Source of the DNA: Marsupella aquatica
Lineage: Eukaryota > Marchantiophyta
DNA: 64,000 bases
Reading direction: 5' to 3'
Assembly (NCBI GenBank): GCA_973895155.1
Contig: OZ316892.1
Span: forward strand, 25,606,001 to 25,670,000
Program-made: the position numbers and the translations under genes
Part shown: in pieces, positions 1 to 10,800 of the stretch
Position numbering within the stretch: the first letter of the stretch is position 1
How the letters are laid out: each line of letters begins with the position of its first letter
Notes under the pieces: generated by a model
Databases searched by the model: none
Seen by the model: only the letters and a program-made list of their open reading frames with translations
Told to the model about the DNA's origin: nothing

Positions 1-43
1 CAGATGCTGCTGTAGAAGGATCGGAGAGAAAACTATTGATTGG

Positions 44-1942
44 CTAAAATTGGCGGGAGTTACGATTTTTCCAGAGTAACCACAAAGTTTGATATATTAC
101 AAATAGACGAGCTGAGAGGCAAGGGGAACGACCAAGAGCAAGGTCAAGAAAGGAGGTGAAGGAGTGACCACCCGGGAGGAGAGACACTGCAGAAGCCCGT
201 TCGTAGAACCAAGCAGTCCGGTTCCAGGCCGTCGTGGCTTGAGTGCACGTAAAAAATATGTGCTTATTATCTTCTGGGTGGCCAATGCAAAGGGGGCATA
301 TTCCATCCCCATGACCACACTGGAATGCTCTCCGGCCGGTGAACAGTCCAGCAGCCAGGACCCGCCATATAAAACTTTTCCCACGATTTGACAAATCAGA
401 TCTCCATAAACGCCTCCATCTCCTTTGCCATGTGGAAGGGGAATCAGATGAGCCCCATCTGATGTTCAGCGAACGAGAGTCTGCGCCAGATTGGTCAATA
501 AATTTATATGCCATAACGCTACTGAGAACCCGAGGGGAACGGTGATTTTTGAGTCCCTTCCAAAACCATTGACCTGGAACAAAGGAGGAAGAACCAGATG
601 GTGGAGGACCATCCTGCAAAAGCTGAAGTATGTTGGTAAGAACAATGATATTCAATTCCCCTAGTCCACGTATCCTAGAAATCCTGGCCGAAAAATCAAT
701 CCAAGTTCCTAAATGACTGTTCCAAAGATCTAGTACACATTGAATATTTAATCGGGAGCAAGCAGAAGAAATGAGAGGAAGAGCAGAAGCTGGGAAACAT
801 TTAGAGCGAAAGTATATTTTGAGAAGGTCTTCTATTCGCCATCTAGCAGGAATGGCAAGAGAGGAAGAGCTCCAGAGCAAGTTTCCTCGAATCTGAATCC
901 ATGCTTTCCAAATTTCTTCGGTATATCTCATTCCACGAAAACTCGATGGGGATGAGAAAAGGAATCTGTCCATTGGAGTGTATCCTGATGATCGGAGGAG
1001 AACCGACTGTTTCCATGCAGCCAAACGAATGTTAGCAGAGAATAGCAATGACCAATCCGAAGAAGGATCAGTAATCATCCTAACCGACCATCTTGCGAGT
1101 AGGGCCGAGGCTTGTGTTTGGATATCTTTAAATCCAAGACCTCCATCCTGTTTTCTGCAACACATTCGTTCCCAAGGCACAAGAGGTGTTTTTCTGCCAC
1201 CGTCTTTATTATATCCCCAAAGGAAGTCTTTACATGTCTGGCGAATCAAGTTAGAGAGGCTACCAGCTATACGTGTATACATCATATGGTAAACCGTCAT
1301 TGACAACGAAACTTGTTTTATCAATAGAACACGTCCAGTGAAGGACAAATTTTTGTTAGACCAGCTAGAGAGCAGACTCTTTAGTTTTTTCATACAAAAG
1401 TCTTGTACCTGTTGGTGGGAAATATCTTGTCCAAACGGAGCTCCAAGATAGCACGAAATCTGTCCTTGCGGGACAACAATTACATTTGAGTCTATTAGCC
1501 ATTGCGGAATAGATTCTAGACAAAAAGTAAGGACCTCAGTCTTTTCTAAGTTTAACTTTGCTCCCGCAGCCAACTCATAAATCTCCAACTTTTGTCTTAT
1601 TTCAAGAAAACAGGATTCCATTGCAGGGGTGAATACCCCGAGATGATCTGCAAAGAATCGATGGAAAAGAGTAAGATCGTTGTTTATCTTAATGCCTTGC
1701 ACCTCGCCAGCCAAGAGCGCCGCATCAAAGAAGTCCATTAATGGCTGGGTGGACAATGCATAAACCAGTGGGGCAAGGGGACAGCCTTGTCGAACGCCAC
1801 GCAATAAATGGATAGGCTGAGAGAATTGTCCGTTTACGTGTACCTTCGCTGTGGCATTGGTCATTAGACTCATTATTCTACTGATAAACATCGGACTCAA
1901 TCCAGACGAAGCCAGAGACTCTCTTATGTATCTATGATCCAC
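44..1942 (-). pseudogene. LINE reverse transcriptase, palm/thumb and zf-RVT
   Basis: A 632-residue open stretch continues the LINE. It shows 'RGVRQGCPLAPLVYAL' (palm), the active-site block as 'FFADHLGVF', where the second catalytic Asp of the usual F/YADD is His, then 'GRVLLIKQV', and a zf-RVT domain near residues 520-590 ('CGHGDGICPLCIGHPEDNKH'). The open frame is long, so decay is recent, but the changed catalytic pair and two upstream one-base shifts make it non-functional. It probably belongs to a family with many copies in the genome. Confidence 0.9.
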
Positions 1943-1970
1943 TCGGTCAAAGGCTTAGCAAAATCCATTT

Positions 1971-2588
1971 TCAGAAACATGCCGGGACATTGTTTGGTTT
2001 GAGCCAATCGCTAGCCAACCATGCGATAGATATGTTGTCGAGAATCTGCCGTCCAGGGACAAACCCTGTTTGTTGATTATTTACCATCTGAGGAAGAAAC
2101 CTAACGAGCCGGATAGCAATGAGCTTAGCGATTATTTTATAGGAGATGTTTAGGAGAGTAATCGGTCTCCAGTTAGACAGTGACTTCTTGTCAGAGGATT
2201 TAGGAACAAGCTTAATAACCCCTTCCAAGAATCGTGGTAACATTATACCGTCATTCCAGAAAGAAAGGAGCATAGCAAGAAAACCCGGAGCTATGAAGTC
2301 CCAACATCCCAAAAAAACCTCAATGGTAAGACCGTCGAGACCGGGAACTTTATTTTTTTGAATTTGCTGTGCAGCACTGAAGAGTTCCACGCTAGTCGGA
2401 GCCGAGTCTAGGAAGTGAATGTCAGATTCAGATAAGCGAGAGGAGGAGAAACTAAGGATACTCCTCCATGCTGCTATATTCAGCTCAGACTCCGGGGCGT
2501 CAGGGGAATACAAGGCACTATAGAATTTACCCACCTCAGTGAGGATCAGATTTCTATCAGAAGTGGTCGAACCATCAGCTAGACGCAC
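1971..2588 (-). pseudogene. LINE reverse transcriptase, N-terminal part
   Basis: This 205-residue open stretch holds the fingers part of an L1 reverse transcriptase: 'NKVPGLDGLTIEVF', 'SNWRPITLLNISYKIIAKL' and 'QTGFVPGRQILDNI' are the classic conserved blocks. It stops where the frame is lost at about 1971-1977. The next conserved block (the MDFAKAFD-type region) lies in a second frame for only about 30 bases before a further one-base shift leads into the downstream piece. This is a transposon relic, not a host gene. Confidence 0.9.
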
Positions 2589-2640
2589 GATAGGGTTTTG
2601 TGCCCACGGGCCCTTTGCGGAATAAAGTTTCGGGGCTCAT

Positions 2641-4256
2641 TCCCCCTCTTTAAAAATAAAATTTTAAATTTTAAATTTTTTTTAAAAAAGTTCTTGCACA
2701 ATTATCATTATTTACACCCTACTACGTAAATACTTACATTTTATTTATGTTTTCATGGGTTTCACTAAGTTAACACTGGATTCTAAGTGATCCTGTGTAC
2801 TTTTCAAATGACATGAAGTGTTTCAACTAACCATGGGTATCAGCCTCAGATTTTATTATAAAAACCCACTAAGGCTACTCCTCCCTTGACACCTGTATTT
2901 GAGTATTCAGAGTTTCCTAGATTGAAGGAGAACCATTATCAGACTAAGTCAGGTGAGTCAGGCAAATCTACTCTCCAAGTCTTGCTTCAATTAATTTGAT
3001 GTAGTTGCCAGCACAATCTTGAGGTAATAATTTAGCAACAAATTGCCTCATGTGATCAGGCTAACTGATACCTTATTTCTTTTCCTTTTTTAAAAACGAC
3101 CACTTGTTGTAATCCTAACATTGGGTGGGAGTGCACTCTAAGTTTGGTCCCAACTTACAGTAATCCTACATACTTCCAAATTGCAAGAAGTCGTTAAACT
3201 AGTAGTGTCACTCCTCAGGTTCTGGTCCACTCAAACCCCATAACAAATAAGAAAACTTCTTCAGAAAGTAAGCAAGTATACATAAAGGGATCATTTTCTT
3301 CTCTTGCACTTTGGGTGACAGGGGAGGTGATCTTACTAATAATGCACAATCCAAACCAAGTGTTGAGAGCTACAGTCTAGAGTGAAGCCTCCATACTGAG
3401 CCTCCATACTGTGACCCTAAGGGAACAACAATAGTCCATACAGAAAACAAGGAATACTGTGATCCTAAGGGAACAACAGTAGTCCATACATAAATCAAGG
3501 ATGGAGGCAAAGGTGAAATAATAAGGAATGTTTTTTTTGTCCCCTCTCTATTTACTTTCAATGAATGGGTTATCAGGCTAGTCCTCCAAATCCCAAAAGA
3601 TTTGGCCGGGAAGATAAGCCAGGTATAAGCTGGAAAAATCCAAAAAATACTGGAAACAAGCCAAAAATTTGTGGCCTCCTGCAAAAGCTCATGACCACTG
3701 GAGAAAATTATTTTAAGACTCATAGTCATCATGTTATAGGCCCAAAACTTCCATATACTACCACCAAAATGTGGTACACAATTTCCATGTACCACCAAAA
3801 TGTGACACACAGGAGCACCATGACCAAAGTGGTGGTTCATCCTGGCTCCACTTTCAATTAGAGCTAAGGTAACACTAATTCATGAGCAGAGCCATAAACT
3901 TCTTCACCTGAATAACTAACAAAAAACACTAATTGGCTGAACAGTTCAAAGCCTACTATCCAGGGGGAAACCTCTATTAAGGCATAAAGTTTGCATGGCG
4001 TAAAACTTTACATCCAAAGGACGGGTAATGGGGCTCTTGTAACACATTCCCAATGGAATAGTGGGATGGATATGGCTGCTCCAAAAGAAAGACTTGCACG
4101 AGAGAGTTTGTGATCTGCAAATCATCCCATTATCCGGAAAGAGTTCACATCTCGTGGCAGTCTGCTTGTCACTCGTTCAAATGCCATCTTCCAAGAGAGA
4201 ATGAAGAAAGCAAGATTATGAGCAGAGAATCGGGAATGACAATTGAATTCCCATTC
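2641..4256. other. Gene-free spacer, AT-rich, with small repeats
   Basis: I see no coding exon here. The first 60 bases after the LINE are A/T runs. At 3408-3443 and 3456-3491 a segment of about 36 bases containing 'CCTAAGGGAACAACA' is repeated with a 48-base period, preceded by a short 'GCCTCCATACTG' repeat at 3388-3411. Open frames near 3370-3860 look like chance. Confidence 0.5.
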
Positions 4257-4540
4257 CCTCTCCTCTCCTCTAGAAACTATGAAGAGAATCGATGCGTGTG
4301 GACCTCAAGTGAATTCGATTGACCTGGAAGAGTGCTCTGAAGAAGGTGAATTCTCTCCTCTCTTGTAGAAACTGTGAAGAGAATCGATGCGTGTGGACCT
4401 CAAGTGAATTCGATTGACCTGGAAGAGTGCTCTGAAGAAGGTGAATTTAGACATGGCGATGCGTGTGGACCTCAAGTGAATTCGATTGACCTGGAAGAGC
4501 GCTCTGAAGAAGGTGAATTTAGACATGGCGACGGTTTTGG
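4257..4540 (+). repeat. Tandem 5'-leader repeat ahead of the FIP-like gene
   Basis: Three copies of a segment containing 'GATGCGTGTGGACCTCAAG' begin at 4291, 4386 and 4458 (spacings 95 and 72). Each runs through 'GAAGAAGGTGAATT' just ahead of the coding start. The last junction duplicates the start-codon context, so 'TAGACATGGCGA' occurs at 4449 and again at 4520. The copies are almost identical, so the duplication is recent. Confidence 0.9.
4279..4368 (+). CDS. Upstream ORF in the FIP-like leader
   Basis: The first repeat copy begins with 'ATGAAGAGAATCGATGCG' and stays open for 29 codons, ending at TAG 4366-4368. A second, shorter upstream ORF of 8 codons starts at the duplicated ATGGCG at 4454. 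If the transcript starts upstream of 4279, both would be met by the ribosome before the main start at 4525. No evidence of translation can be seen. Confidence 0.35.
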   Translation: MKRIDACGPQVNSIDLEECSEEGEFSPLL

Positions 4541-4959
4541 CGAGTACGAGTTTCTTGGGTCCTTCTTCCCTTTCTTCTTCTTCTTCTTCTTCTTCTTCTT
4601 CTTCTTCATTATCAGTGTTAGTCTGTCGGCGCAAGCAAGCTGCAAAATCGAATAGGCACCAGCAGCGGATTGTCGGAGGAGCTGCCCGCGCATCATCGGA
4701 GCTCGTCGAGCCGTTGGGGTTGTCATCTGCTGATCCAGATTTGACATGGCAAATCACTGCAGGCGCCATCGCTGGAGTCACACCATTCGTGATCGCTGGA
4801 ATTGAATTTAGCAAGCGAATCATTCAGCAAAGAAGGTGCCAGGTGTGCAACGGCTCGGGGCTCGTCAAGAGGGCGGGGGGCATTATCGTGAGGTGTAATG
4901 GCTGTGGGGGCTTCCTCCCTTGGCAGTCTTGGAGGCGCTTCTTTTCGTCAGGGCGTTAG
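4525..4959 (+). CDS. Plastid DnaJ-type zinc-finger protein, FIP-like
   Basis: A single-exon protein of 144 residues. The first part is Ser-rich and plastid-transit-like ('MATVLASTSFLGPSS' followed by a poly-Ser run from a TTC/TCT microsatellite). A hydrophobic segment follows ('ITAGAIAGVTPFVIAGIEF', about residues 83-101). It ends with a half DnaJ-type zinc motif, 'CQVCNGSGLV' and 'CNGCGGFLPWQSWRRFF'. This architecture resembles Arabidopsis FIP, a thylakoid protein that binds the FtsH5 protease. I chose the ATG at 4525 because the transit-like sequence starts there; an in-frame extension upstream to 4486 starts on ACG/TTG-type codons inside the repeated leader. The family name is from memory; the zinc motif and membrane segment are directly visible. 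Confidence 0.7.
   Translation: MATVLASTSFLGPSSLSSSSSSSSSSSSLSVLVCRRKQAAKSNRHQQRIVGGAARASSELVEPLGLSSADPDLTWQITAGAIAGVTPFVIAGIEFSKRIIQQRRCQVCNGSGLVKRAGGIIVRCNGCGGFLPWQSWRRFFSSGR
4573..4610. repeat. (TTC)n microsatellite coding for poly-Ser
   Basis: A run of about 12 TTC/TCT units lies inside the transit-peptide region of the FIP-like gene and is read as Ser codons. Length changes would alter only the disordered N-terminus. Confidence 0.9.
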
Positions 4960-5544
4960 AGTTCTCACGTGTTGACGAGGTTGTCGAAGAAATGCAGATG
5001 ACTTTGCTCTGGAGGCCGGACTGAATGGGCAGGGGAATTTTCAATTCAAATAGATAGAGTGGAATGAATTTAGCGTGCGTCGGGGACCAACAGTGCCATA
5101 GAACCAACCATGTGCAAAAATTTCTCGCTGTTCATGATTGGGAGGCAAACACGAAGGAGACTAATGACAGCAAGAAAATTAAACTCTCAGATGGCTACTG
5201 TAGTGACCAACGGATCACATACTGAATGCTGTGGAATTCCGAATTGGTGGCACAATTTACATTTAGCTGGAGAGCGATAGACCGAGAGACACTGGCTTCT
5301 TCTAGGGGAGAAGAGGCTCGTTCCATTGCTTATCGAGAAGGGATTCTTGACCCTGGTCAATGATTTGGAAGGTGGTAGTGAGTTAGTGCTTATGCTTAGG
5401 GAGCCGGACTAATGAGAAAGGGACATTAGACCCATGTACAGAGAATGAATGATTGAGTGAATTTGAAGTCCACTGATGGAAGCAGATGGGACCAACATTT
5501 CTTAAGGGTACTTGAGTCCAGGATGGGAAGGTACACTAGAAAAT

Positions 5545-6183
5545 CTAAATGGGTAACTTGTTTTTCTCATCTGCTAGATTAGATGGTTTAAACCAATCTT
5601 CTTTTCTCAGCTCAAATGTGGTCTCGAAATGTGAGTGGTACATTTCATTGAAGGAAATAGTTTGAAATTTCCCTACAAAGCACTTGTTGTGAAATGAAGA
5701 TTCACATACAGCCGCAGTGCTGGTGATGATCCTTCCAAAATTGGCCAGAATTGGGACTAGAAACGGGCAGAAACTTATGCTTTTACGGGTTTCCATTGTG
5801 TTCAGACGCTGAGCCTTGCATTTAGACAGTAAGCTTTTCAGAATCTGGAACCTAGCTGCAGTCAAAATACCTGGATTAAGTGCTCTGAGCATACCTAAGA
5901 AAACTCGGATTTGCATCCAGCAAGAACCAGAATTCGAAGGTTTGAATCCATAGATTCTTGTCGTACGAAACAGTGAATAGATCGTCAATTTCGACATGTA
6001 CTCTGTTATTCCAAGCTGAAGTGTGAGAATATGATTCCCGTAGCTGCAAATCTGTGTCTCAGAATCTCCCTTTCCAACCCTACGGATTCCATGCCTCAGA
6101 CCCAGGGACCAAACCGAAGTGCGACTTTTGGACTCGGTAAGTACGGGGATGCCATACGTATTCGCTGAACGGTTGTTTGGCAC
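5545..6183 (-). CDS. Hypothetical 212-residue ORF, possibly chance
   Basis: An open frame of 212 codons with no recognisable domain, signal peptide or repeat. Its composition (rich in Ser, Arg, Thr and Ile, no low-complexity bias) resembles random translation, and no exon neighbours in consistent phase were found. One frame of this length can occur by chance in 64 kb. It lies in the spacer between the FIP-like gene and the 3' end of ARP9. Confidence 0.15.
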   Translation of the reverse strand: MPNNRSANTYGIPVLTESKSRTSVWSLGLRHGIRRVGKGDSETQICSYGNHILTLQLGITEYMSKLTIYSLFRTTRIYGFKPSNSGSCWMQIRVFLGMLRALNPGILTAARFQILKSLLSKCKAQRLNTMETRKSISFCPFLVPILANFGRIITSTAAVCESSFHNKCFVGKFQTISFNEMYHSHFETTFELRKEDWFKPSNLADEKNKLPI

Positions 6184-6189
6184 ATCGGT

Positions 6190-7818
6190 TGAGCAACAAA
6201 TCCTTCAGGCCTGGCTAATTCAATTCAATCTAAATCGAACCTATGTGTTTCCACCCGTGAAGCCGGTCCCTTGGGAAGATGAAAGATAATTTTTTGTGAA
6301 GATGAAAGCAATTTTCTCCCAGATGAAATTGAATTTTCATCGTGCTTAGGCAATAAATCAATGCAAAAGAGAACAGGCGGCTGAATTATCAAAACAAACA
6401 GGGTAACCAATAAAGGGAGCGCAACAAAGCGTTATCAAAAATATGTACATGTCGATCATAATATGCTCACTGATTAGATAAGCGTTGGATCAGCATTGTG
6501 TTGGAAATAATAAATCTGTCTCCGACCTAACAGTGATCCCGACTAGATGTTGATTTGACGCACTCTCATTGTTGTTGCATCAGCCACCATGGCTTAGCCA
6601 AGCCCCCCCTAATTGCATCGGCCACCATGGCTTTGCTAAAAAAGCCCCCCACCGGTTCACCTCCCGAATTTTCAGTTGTCGCCGAAAAGATTATTTTATT
6701 TTCTGTACTAATCGCTTCTAGTGCGTTCCTGTCCCACCTCGTTAAATCGCATCCAGCGATGGCCTCATTCACAGCATTTCAGCGGTGATCAAAATCTTAC
6801 CTGCAACTGGAAACACTGCAATCGCAATTGAAATAATTGAGGCTGAGTAAGTGAGCAAAGATACACAACCGTGCTAGGTACAGCAGTAGAGGGGTCCACT
6901 GAAGCAAAGCCCATGAGTGGAAGTAAGAGATAACGATAACCGAGCAGTGAACAATCCTTCACTAATTGCTCTGTCATTAATCATGATTTTCATCCAAAGT
7001 ACTAGGCTTTACCTGAACATTTAGACCCTATTACTAAATAGGCATGACTCCATTGGGAAGAAGTGTTACCCTTGGTAGCGGTGTCAACATTCATTTTCTC
7101 CTAGAGTAGATAGAGAGTTGCAGACATAAAATGGAGCCCACTTGGTGTAAGAATAAGTCATGCTACCAGATTACCTTGGCTTGCATTTCAGTCTTTGCTA
7201 CACTTTTCAGTTTGCTTCTCCGTGTTAAATATTTTGATTATATGACTTTTGTCCTTAACCTCTAAGATGTGACTACCTTCCTTCAGGCCCCTTGAGCCAA
7301 TCGAAGAGTCATGGTAGGAGCTCAAATGTTCCATGAGTTGCATTGTGATGCACCTTACCACAACATGCTACTCCTAGTCCCCCTACAATTGGCCATGTCA
7401 ATTTATGTTGTGCTGAGCCATCCCTATAGTTTAGCTAGCGCTACATCATGGTAACTATGTTTTGCGATGCCAATTTTGAATTTTGCTGAGCCTATTGTCT
7501 GGCCTGCCAGGTATCATGCCTCACAGTTGCACATCTGTGGGTTGCTCCAATTTGATAACCTGAGAGTGCGATTCGGAGCAGCAGCTGTTGTTTGGTCATA
7601 TATCGCTGTTGAAGGTTCTTGAAAGAATGAAAATGGGAGTAGCTCCTATTTTCGAAAGCTTGATTGATGTCTGAATACACTAACTAATAACAGCCTCTGA
7701 AGGCATTTGACCGGTTTACATGATTGAGGAGAAGGAACCTCAAACGGTTCTTCTATGCTCTGAGAAAGCTTAAATAAAATTGCCGTCATAGCAGTAATTT
7801 TTACACGTGCCTCAGGGC
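6190..7818. other. Spacer between FIP-like gene and ARP9 3' end
   Basis: No convincing exon. A small open frame at 6627-6788 starts in a good context (CCACCATGG) and holds one hydrophobic stretch ('IILFSVLIASSAFLSHLV'), but I recognise no family. The 19-base 'GCATCGGCCACCATGGCTT'-like sequence occurs twice at about 6579 and 6616. The last 130 bases before 7819 are probably the ARP9 3' UTR. Confidence 0.4.
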
Positions 7819-10800
7819 TTACTCGGCAGTTGCACTGTAGTAAAAAGCTTGAGAATGTAGTGTGTACGAGTCTTTATACTTTCGCCCACAACCAATTCGT
7901 ACCCCGCCTGTCACCCAGTCATCATGATGCACCCATGCATCGCGAGAAAAGTCTAGAATCCCCAAAACCTGCAGAATGCCATAACCTTAAAAACATTTAG
8001 ATGGGCATATATAATAGTTGCACATTAGAAAGTGACGAACTGAACAAGATACGAAGCAGTTAACGGTGATCTGTATTAAACGTACCGCTCCGCCTTTCCA
8101 GCAAGCTATAGGTGCCTCAGTACGATTTTGGAGAACCTGCAAAGTCAAAAGTTAGAACCCATACAAAGTAAAGAAAGATGTGCCTAATGACTTCATAAAT
8201 GACACGTGTAGTCACGACAATATCACAAAACATAGGACAAAGATAGATACCGCCACTGTGTCCACAGCTTCATGCGCTGGAATATCGTGTAGAACTCTGC
8301 CCAAAAAATGACAAAATATTAGTACATTCTCAAACGTTAGCACATGACGGAACTTCTACAAAGTTTCTTAACAATGGTATCACATTAGTACTAACTACAT
8401 CTCACCGTTCCTCAACAGCATCGACGAGGCCCCTTGTGTAAGCCGTGCCCCCAACCTGTTACCACGTTCGAAACAAAAATGAGATTGGTACAATTCTTCG
8501 CAACTTGCAGAAACATTCTCAAAAATTAATTTTCCGATGAACTCAATATTTGCTCATTGCAGTCTGAATCAAATGTAACCGATTAACTGTGATACAAAGG
8601 AGATGCTTTCTGAAGAGTGACATACCAATTGGATACTGGCAAAGAGCTTCTTTTGAAGGTCTGGCCGGCCTGCTTTGAGATGGATGGCATAAAATAGTTC
8701 AGATTACGTCGACAAAGAGCCCTTCAAGAACCAGTTTAACATGGCATGACAATTGGGCTTCGAGAACTAAAAAAAACAAATCTACAGGTGATTCCGTACC
8801 AGTTGTTAGGATGCTGTTAACAATGGCCCGAGAGAGACCAAGTGTAGAGTCTTCTGGTGAGGATCGCTGACTTCCAGCGTTATCCTCAGCTACCACCTCT
8901 AAAATCCCTGCCACCAATGGCGCTCCTCCATTACTTAAGGTTGGAAGCCCCCCATTTGGTCCCTCAGATTTCCTCGACGTTTCAACGATCACGGAATCAT
9001 CGAGAACGTCTTCATGATCTACATGGAACCTGCAGGGTTCGGAGAATTCACATTAAAACTGAGCTACTGATGCAAGTCGTATCCCACAGTGGTAAGTGCA
9101 TACGACTCCTTCCAGACTCCAAGCGTACCCCGGCCACCTAAATATATTTCACAGTCGGCTTACCCAGGCCTAAGAGGTGCAGGATACTCCTCTGGCGCGA
9201 GAAGCGAGGGGTAAAAGAGCCCCATTATGGGCACCTGACATACAACAGTATGCTGAACGTTAAGCTCAAATCAAAGCTTGCCACTAGAAGAATTTCGAAC
9301 ACAAGAGGCTTCGTTATCTGAAACCTTATCGAACATTCCATTTCACTTCATTGAATAAGGACATGAAGACTCCAAATATCCTCTATCAGACTATCTTTCC
9401 TATCCGCCGTCCCTCACTCAAGGGCAACCTGAATGGACAAAGCTGTGTCCACCATCATAGATTTTCCAGTTATGTCCAGTGCTTCGTATCTACCAAAACT
9501 AAGTAAGAATTAAAATATTTATTTAAATACCATGCGTGAATTTAAATTCAAATCGTCTTTAAGGAACCAAAATTTCCCTTCATGCTATATCTAAAATTAC
9601 GCAAAACTTCTGAAATGAAAAGCGAGCACAAAAGAGATGATACGAACATTTAATGCCGTAACGGATCCCGTGTACACAACGCTCGGCTTGCCACCTTCGT
9701 AACAAGGAATCTCAATCACTGCACTTTGATCCCCTTCCTAAACGCAAAATTAGCGGGACGACCTCAGTTCAGTTTTTAATTGTGAAACGAGGAACCCCAC
9801 AAGCTCACTAGATAACCAGGAGCTCCAAATTAAACCCGAAATCATGTCAAAAGCAGTTTTGGAAATGATCAACTCACCAATCCTAAAATAACAATGCACA
9901 GGGTTCAAAGTTTTGTATGACTAACATCTGTAACTTCTGGAAGAAACTAATCTATGAAAATAAAAAAGGCCAAAGCAGACTAATCTAATATGGAGAATTC
10001 TACAATTCACAGTCGCCGACGGTAATAATTTCACGCGGGGGCAGACTTGTGAAATTACTTCATTTACATTTGAAGCCATAATTTACATCCAAACAATGAC
10101 ATTCCGTTTGCATGAACTGTTCAGATGAAAGAAAACTTACAATTATCAAGCAATATGATTCCTTTATACGTTCAAGGATATGCAAGTCCATGGGATCATC
10201 CAGAGGATTGGTGTCAATAGGAGGCCAAGTTTGCCACCGCTGCTGTATCCAGAGAAGGCATCGTGATACGTCCTACAAGATATCAAGTTACTTTGAGTAA
10301 ATAGAGACATCATGCTCGCAAAACGATATTGTAAAATGCATTTGTAAGAGGTCGTCATCAGGTTTCCAAGGAATATTGTGGGAAACTCTGATTTGAACAT
10401 GGTTGAATCGGAACGGACTAAAGGTTAGAAGAACCACGACGCCGAAGGTGATCTGAACAGTTTTGGAATTCACAGCAATGAGTTTCCATTTTCTTTACCT
10501 CACCGCCAAAAGGCAGAATGATCCGTGTTGTTGGGATCGTAACACCGTCCTGAGAACATCAAGAGCAATTTTCAGACGGTAGTAATTTCAGAAGCCTGGA
10601 ATCATACCCGTTATCAGTGAGATCAAACGAGTCTCTCACATCAAAGACCGGATGAACATGACAAGCAGCTTCATGGTAGCTCGTAAGGTGCGTCCAGAAG
10701 GTTAGGGGACTTGCCTCAATACACACGATGGAGGTAACTTGTGCCCCCATATTCACGACACAGGCCGTTGATATTCCATTACCAAACGTTGCTGCTACAC

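Larger units (their letters stand above)
1..2640 (-). mobile_element. L1-type LINE retrotransposon fragment, dead
   Basis: A reverse transcriptase of plant L1 type is read on the minus strand in two overlapping pieces, followed by a zf-RVT zinc-binding domain. No apurinic endonuclease domain is seen upstream of about 2640, where the sequence turns AT-rich, so the copy looks 5' truncated, as is usual for target-primed insertion. The 3' end runs out of the window on the left. The catalytic aspartate pair is damaged and the reading frame is broken twice, so the copy cannot be active. Confidence 0.9.

Noticed and set aside
4305-4823. 172-codon minus-strand frame with poly-Glu
   Set aside because: It is antisense to the leader repeats and the TTC microsatellite of the FIP-like gene.
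9420-9490. Possible extra ARP9 exon ('RSTGHNWKIYDGGHSFVH')
   Set aside because: Flanking exons at 9648-9737 and 9164-9234 already join in phase to the expected 'TALN|VPIMGLFYP', and adding this segment breaks the frame.
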